Below are positions 61,756 to 64,000 of a stretch of DNA of 64,000 nt, in pieces. Source of the stretch: Pseudofrankia nepalensis (GTDB lineage Bacteria; Actinomycetota; Actinomycetes; Frankiales; Frankiaceae). Position 1 is the stretch's first letter, and the number at the start of each line of letters is the position of its first letter. The translations under genes were made by a program, and so were the position numbers. Where the stretch lies: assembly GCF_016786305.1 (NCBI RefSeq), contig NZ_JADWYV010000009.1; one strand, 5' to 3'. The notes beneath the pieces were generated by a model. It was not told the DNA's origin, ran no database searches, and was given only the letters and a program-made list of their open reading frames with translations.

Positions 61756-62578
61756 AGTCCTCTCCGGTGGCTCGCAGGGTGATGTCGGTGACGGCCACGC
61801 CGAGCGGCTGGTCGATGAGTCGGACGATCTCGGTGGCGACCTGGGTGGCGTTCAGCGACCAGTAGCGGACGTCCTCGGGGTCAGTCAGCCCGGTGGGAAG
61901 TGTGCCGCCGGCGAAGGCCTGGATGTGCTCCTGAAAGGTGCTGGCGCGGTGCGCGGCAAGCGCGGCGGGGGCGTTGAAGTCGATGATCTCGGTGAACAGG
62001 TTCGTGCCGACGACGCCGCTGGGGCGGACGATCGTGACTTTGATGCGTCCCTGGCTTTCGACGCGCAGCGCGTTCGACAGGGTCGCGACCGCGGCCTTGG
62101 TGGCGCCGTAGACGGCGGCCCCGGCGATGCCGGCGTTGCCGTAGACCGAGGAGATGTTGAGGATGTGTCCGCCGCCCTGGCGGAGCATGTGGTCGTGGAC
62201 GGCGTAGATGCCGTGCAGTACTCCCTTGAGGTTGATGTCGATGCAGCGGTCCCAGGCGTCCGCGGCCTTCCTGTGGTCGGCGAGGTGGGCCAGGGGCATG
62301 ATGCCGGCGTTGTTGACGAGCACGTCGACGCGCCCGAGGTCCGCCACCGCGCGGTCGACGACGTCGGCGAACGCCTGGCGGTCGCGGACGTCCAGGCCAA
62401 GCCCGCGGGCCTGGTGGCCCTCGGCCGTGAGAGATGCCGCCAGTTCCTCGGCGCCGGTGGCGTTGAGGTCGAGCGCGACCGGAGTCGCGCCACCTCGCGC
62501 GAGCTGGGTGGTGATCTCCCGGCCGAATCCGCTCGCGCCGCCGGTGACCAGTACGACCCTGTCCTTCAGATGGCTCAT
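61745..62578 (-). CDS. short-chain dehydrogenase/reductase
   Basis: A 277-residue classical SDR. TGGASGFG is near residue 12, then 'LDVRDRQAF', 'NNAGIMPLAHL', 'NISSVYGNAGIAGAAVYGATKAAV' (catalytic Ser, Tyr and Lys in YGATK), and 'RPSGVVGTNLFTEI'. ATG 62578 has AGG five bases upstream. It overlaps the following mycothiol-type gene by 11 bases. Substrate unknown; with its neighbours it suggests a catabolic operon. Confidence 0.9.
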   Translation of the reverse strand: MSHLKDRVVLVTGGASGFGREITTQLARGGATPVALDLNATGAEELAASLTAEGHQARGLGLDVRDRQAFADVVDRAVADLGRVDVLVNNAGIMPLAHLADHRKAADAWDRCIDINLKGVLHGIYAVHDHMLRQGGGHILNISSVYGNAGIAGAAVYGATKAAVATLSNALRVESQGRIKVTIVRPSGVVGTNLFTEIIDFNAPAALAAHRASTFQEHIQAFAGGTLPTGLTDPEDVRYWSLNATQVATEIVRLIDQPLGVAVTDITLRATGEDYVF

Positions 62579-62786
62579 GTGTACCTGATTCTTGTCATAA
62601 GGAACCCCTCGCCGCTGTGGACGCCCGATTCGCGAAGACCTCACATGGCTTGTCACCATGGCCGGATCCACATCCCGACAGGTCCCCCACCGACGAGGAG
62701 CACTCGCGGCTCACCGGCCGGCAGGTGGCAGATTCGGTAAGCAGGTGGGCGCCGTCGAGCCGTGACTCCGGGGAGTAGGACCCGAC

Positions 62787-62833
62787 AGGGCTGGTCGGTG
62801 ACATCCTGGCCGGGGACGTGCCCGACCAGCCCT
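62787..62833 (-). terminator. hairpin after the substrate-binding protein gene
   Basis: 12-base stem AGGGCTGGTCGG / CCGACCAGCCCT with a 23-base loop, 6 bases beyond the minus-strand stop at 62839. Confidence 0.6.
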
Positions 62834-62838
62834 TCAGA

Positions 62839-64000
62839 TCATCCGTCGTGGCCGAACGGCTTGTAGGGCAGTGTCGGGTTGCCCTGCGCGTCGAGGGTGG
62901 TCAGCAGCGCACCGCTGTTGCAGACGGCCGGCACAAGGGGGTTCGCCGCGCCGTTGCACTGGAAGGTCAGGCCGGGCGCGGCTGGAAACGGCAGCGCCGG
63001 CGCGGTGCGGATCTTCTCGATCAGCGCGGCGGGGGTGACCTCGCCGGTGAATCCGTCGAGTGCCCGGTGCAGCGCCATCATGGTCACATAGATGGTGTCG
63101 CCCATCGACTTGCTGAGGTCGATGTCATTCTTCCCGTAGGTCTCGACGATCGCCCGGTACTGGAGCAGGTCCGGGTTCTTCTCGTCGCCGATCGCGAACG
63201 GAGCCAGCACGTAGACACCCTCGAGGATGTCACCGAGCGCCGTCCTCGACGCCTCCGACACACACTGGTTGACGACGCTGATCGGACCGTCGAAACCGGC
63301 CGCCTCCAAGCCGTTGAACGCGGCGATGCAGAACGAATCGTTGCCTATGATGTGCACCTCGGTGGGACCGTCCCCGGCGATCTGCGCCATCTGCGGCGTC
63401 ATGTCCGCCTGGCCCGGCGGAATCGCCACGACCTTCAGCTCGAGCCCGGCTTCGCTGAAGACCTGCTGACCGAGAGCGTCGTAGAACCCGGTGACCACGG
63501 GGACGTCGACCCCCACGACCGTCACCTTTGGCACATTGTTGTCTTTCGCCACATTGATCGGCATCGTGCCCAGGCCAACGGTGGGGTCACCCATCGCGAA
63601 CGTCGAGTCCCGGTCGAGGACGACGGACTGCTCGGTGGTCGCGTAGAGGAAGATCGGGATGCCGGCGTCGTGCATCGGCCGCCACACGGCGTCCATCGCG
63701 GTGGACTCGCCGGCCACAACGATCGCCACGTCCGCCTGGATGAACTGGGGCGCGCAGTCGCCCGCCTTGCCCGGGTCGGCCGCGGTCTCGCAGACGACGA
63801 GTTCGATCGGCCGGCCGCCGATGCCGGCCTCGTGCTCGTTGAGGAACTTCGTCATGGCGTTGGCCACGTCGATCTGGATGGTGTTGTCGAACGCCGGTGT
63901 CTTGCCGTCGCTGATGAAGCCGACCTTCACCGGTTCGCCGCTGGCCGGGTTACTCGGTCCGAGCAACGACAGGGCGGCGCCGGGGGTACCAGTGGTACCC
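62839..64000 (-). CDS. ABC transporter substrate-binding protein (branched-chain amino acid/LivK-type), N terminus beyond window
   Basis: 387 residues visible; the frame remains open at the right edge, so the signal peptide and start are missing. 'VKVGFISDGKTPAFDNTIQIDVANAMTKFLNEHEAGIGGRPIELVVCETAADPGKAGDCAPQFIQADVAIVVAGE' is the periplasmic-binding fold type I start of Leu/Ile/Val-binding proteins. Later segments 'MGDTIYVTMMALHRALDGFTGEVTPAALIEKIRTA' and 'LTFQCNG' complete the fold. It presumably delivers a small acid or amino-acid-like ligand to a permease outside the window. Gene order with SDR and mycothiol-type genes suggests uptake of their substrate. Confidence 0.88.
   Translation of the reverse strand, partial: GTTGTPGAALSLLGPSNPASGEPVKVGFISDGKTPAFDNTIQIDVANAMTKFLNEHEAGIGGRPIELVVCETAADPGKAGDCAPQFIQADVAIVVAGESTAMDAVWRPMHDAGIPIFLYATTEQSVVLDRDSTFAMGDPTVGLGTMPINVAKDNNVPKVTVVGVDVPVVTGFYDALGQQVFSEAGLELKVVAIPPGQADMTPQMAQIAGDGPTEVHIIGNDSFCIAAFNGLEAAGFDGPISVVNQCVSEASRTALGDILEGVYVLAPFAIGDEKNPDLLQYRAIVETYGKNDIDLSKSMGDTIYVTMMALHRALDGFTGEVTPAALIEKIRTAPALPFPAAPGLTFQCNGAANPLVPAVCNSGALLTTLDAQGNPTLPYKPFGHDG

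Overview
The window is very GC-rich actinobacterial DNA: start codons are often GTG, genes commonly overlap by 4 bases, and third positions are strongly G/C. The gene set is two-component protocatechuate dioxygenase with a PcaL fusion, IrtAB-type siderophore importer, maleylpyruvate-isomerase-like mycothiol enzyme, SAM-methyltransferase relics of the DUF574 type, SARP/BTAD regulator and many SDR/amidohydrolase genes. This suggests a soil actinomycete of the Frankia/Streptomyces kind, with Frankia my best guess. That is an inference from gene content, not a test. No rRNA, tRNA or CRISPR array was found, and no intact insertion sequence.

Bases 1-13679 hold the 3' part of an extracellular contractile injection system (eCIS) locus, all on the + strand. 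In order they are a large baseplate protein cut by the window edge, a second baseplate protein, a tail protein of the TIGR02242 type, a repeat-rich fibre with a C-terminal S74 chaperone (interrupted by a 10-N assembly gap), a small coiled-coil protein, a BTAD regulator, an AAA+ ATPase, and a 906-residue DUF4157 protein with a membrane segment that looks like a cargo or effector. There is no capsid, terminase or integrase, so this is not a prophage. It is the most notable system in the window.

Bases 13.7-24 kb are a patchwork: a membrane protein, a divergent LysR/SDR pair, the HrpB helicase, and scraps of broken genes (methyltransferase, SDR, transposase-like, acyl-CoA dehydrogenase). An AT-richer islet carries a broken polymorphic-toxin tail with an intact neighbour that looks like its immunity gene. 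It also has an Xre/DUF2975 regulatory pair with a palindromic operator and a Tat-exported protein of three Cys-rich repeats.

Bases 23.5-29.4 kb form a protocatechuate-branch catabolic cluster: a divergent IclR regulator, then pcaHGB, a pcaD-pcaC fusion (pcaL) and pobA. Together they convert 4-hydroxybenzoate to 3-oxoadipate. The later steps (CoA transferase and thiolase) are not in the window.

Bases 29.4-36 kb carry small conserved genes (DUF1835 protein, DUF1330 protein, PET-hydrolase-like alpha/beta hydrolase, LapA-like protein, GNAT acetyltransferase) with another relic. Bases 36-41.2 kb hold an iron-uptake module: a possible iron box, an AraC-like regulator that has lost most of its DNA-binding domain, and IrtA/IrtB-type ABC transporters. 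Bases 41.4-46.7 kb hold an HdeD-like protein, a hemerythrin flanked by a small helical gene and a frameshifted paralogue of it, a coiled-coil protein and a DUF4333 lipoprotein.

Bases 47-54 kb hold a SAF-domain dehydrogenase overlapping an RmlC-type epimerase, an enoyl-CoA hydratase relic with a hexanucleotide microsatellite, a WD40-like protein, and an SMI1/KNR4 gene lying between two direct repeats that resemble pieces of a broken DUF574 methyltransferase. Bases 54-64 kb hold an RTX-like secreted protein, an HD-domain protein, a TauE/SafE exporter, a Ser/Thr kinase, an amidohydrolase, a mycothiol-dependent isomerase-like protein, an SDR, and a branched-chain-amino-acid-type binding protein cut by the right edge. 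Several strong hairpins close these minus-strand operons.
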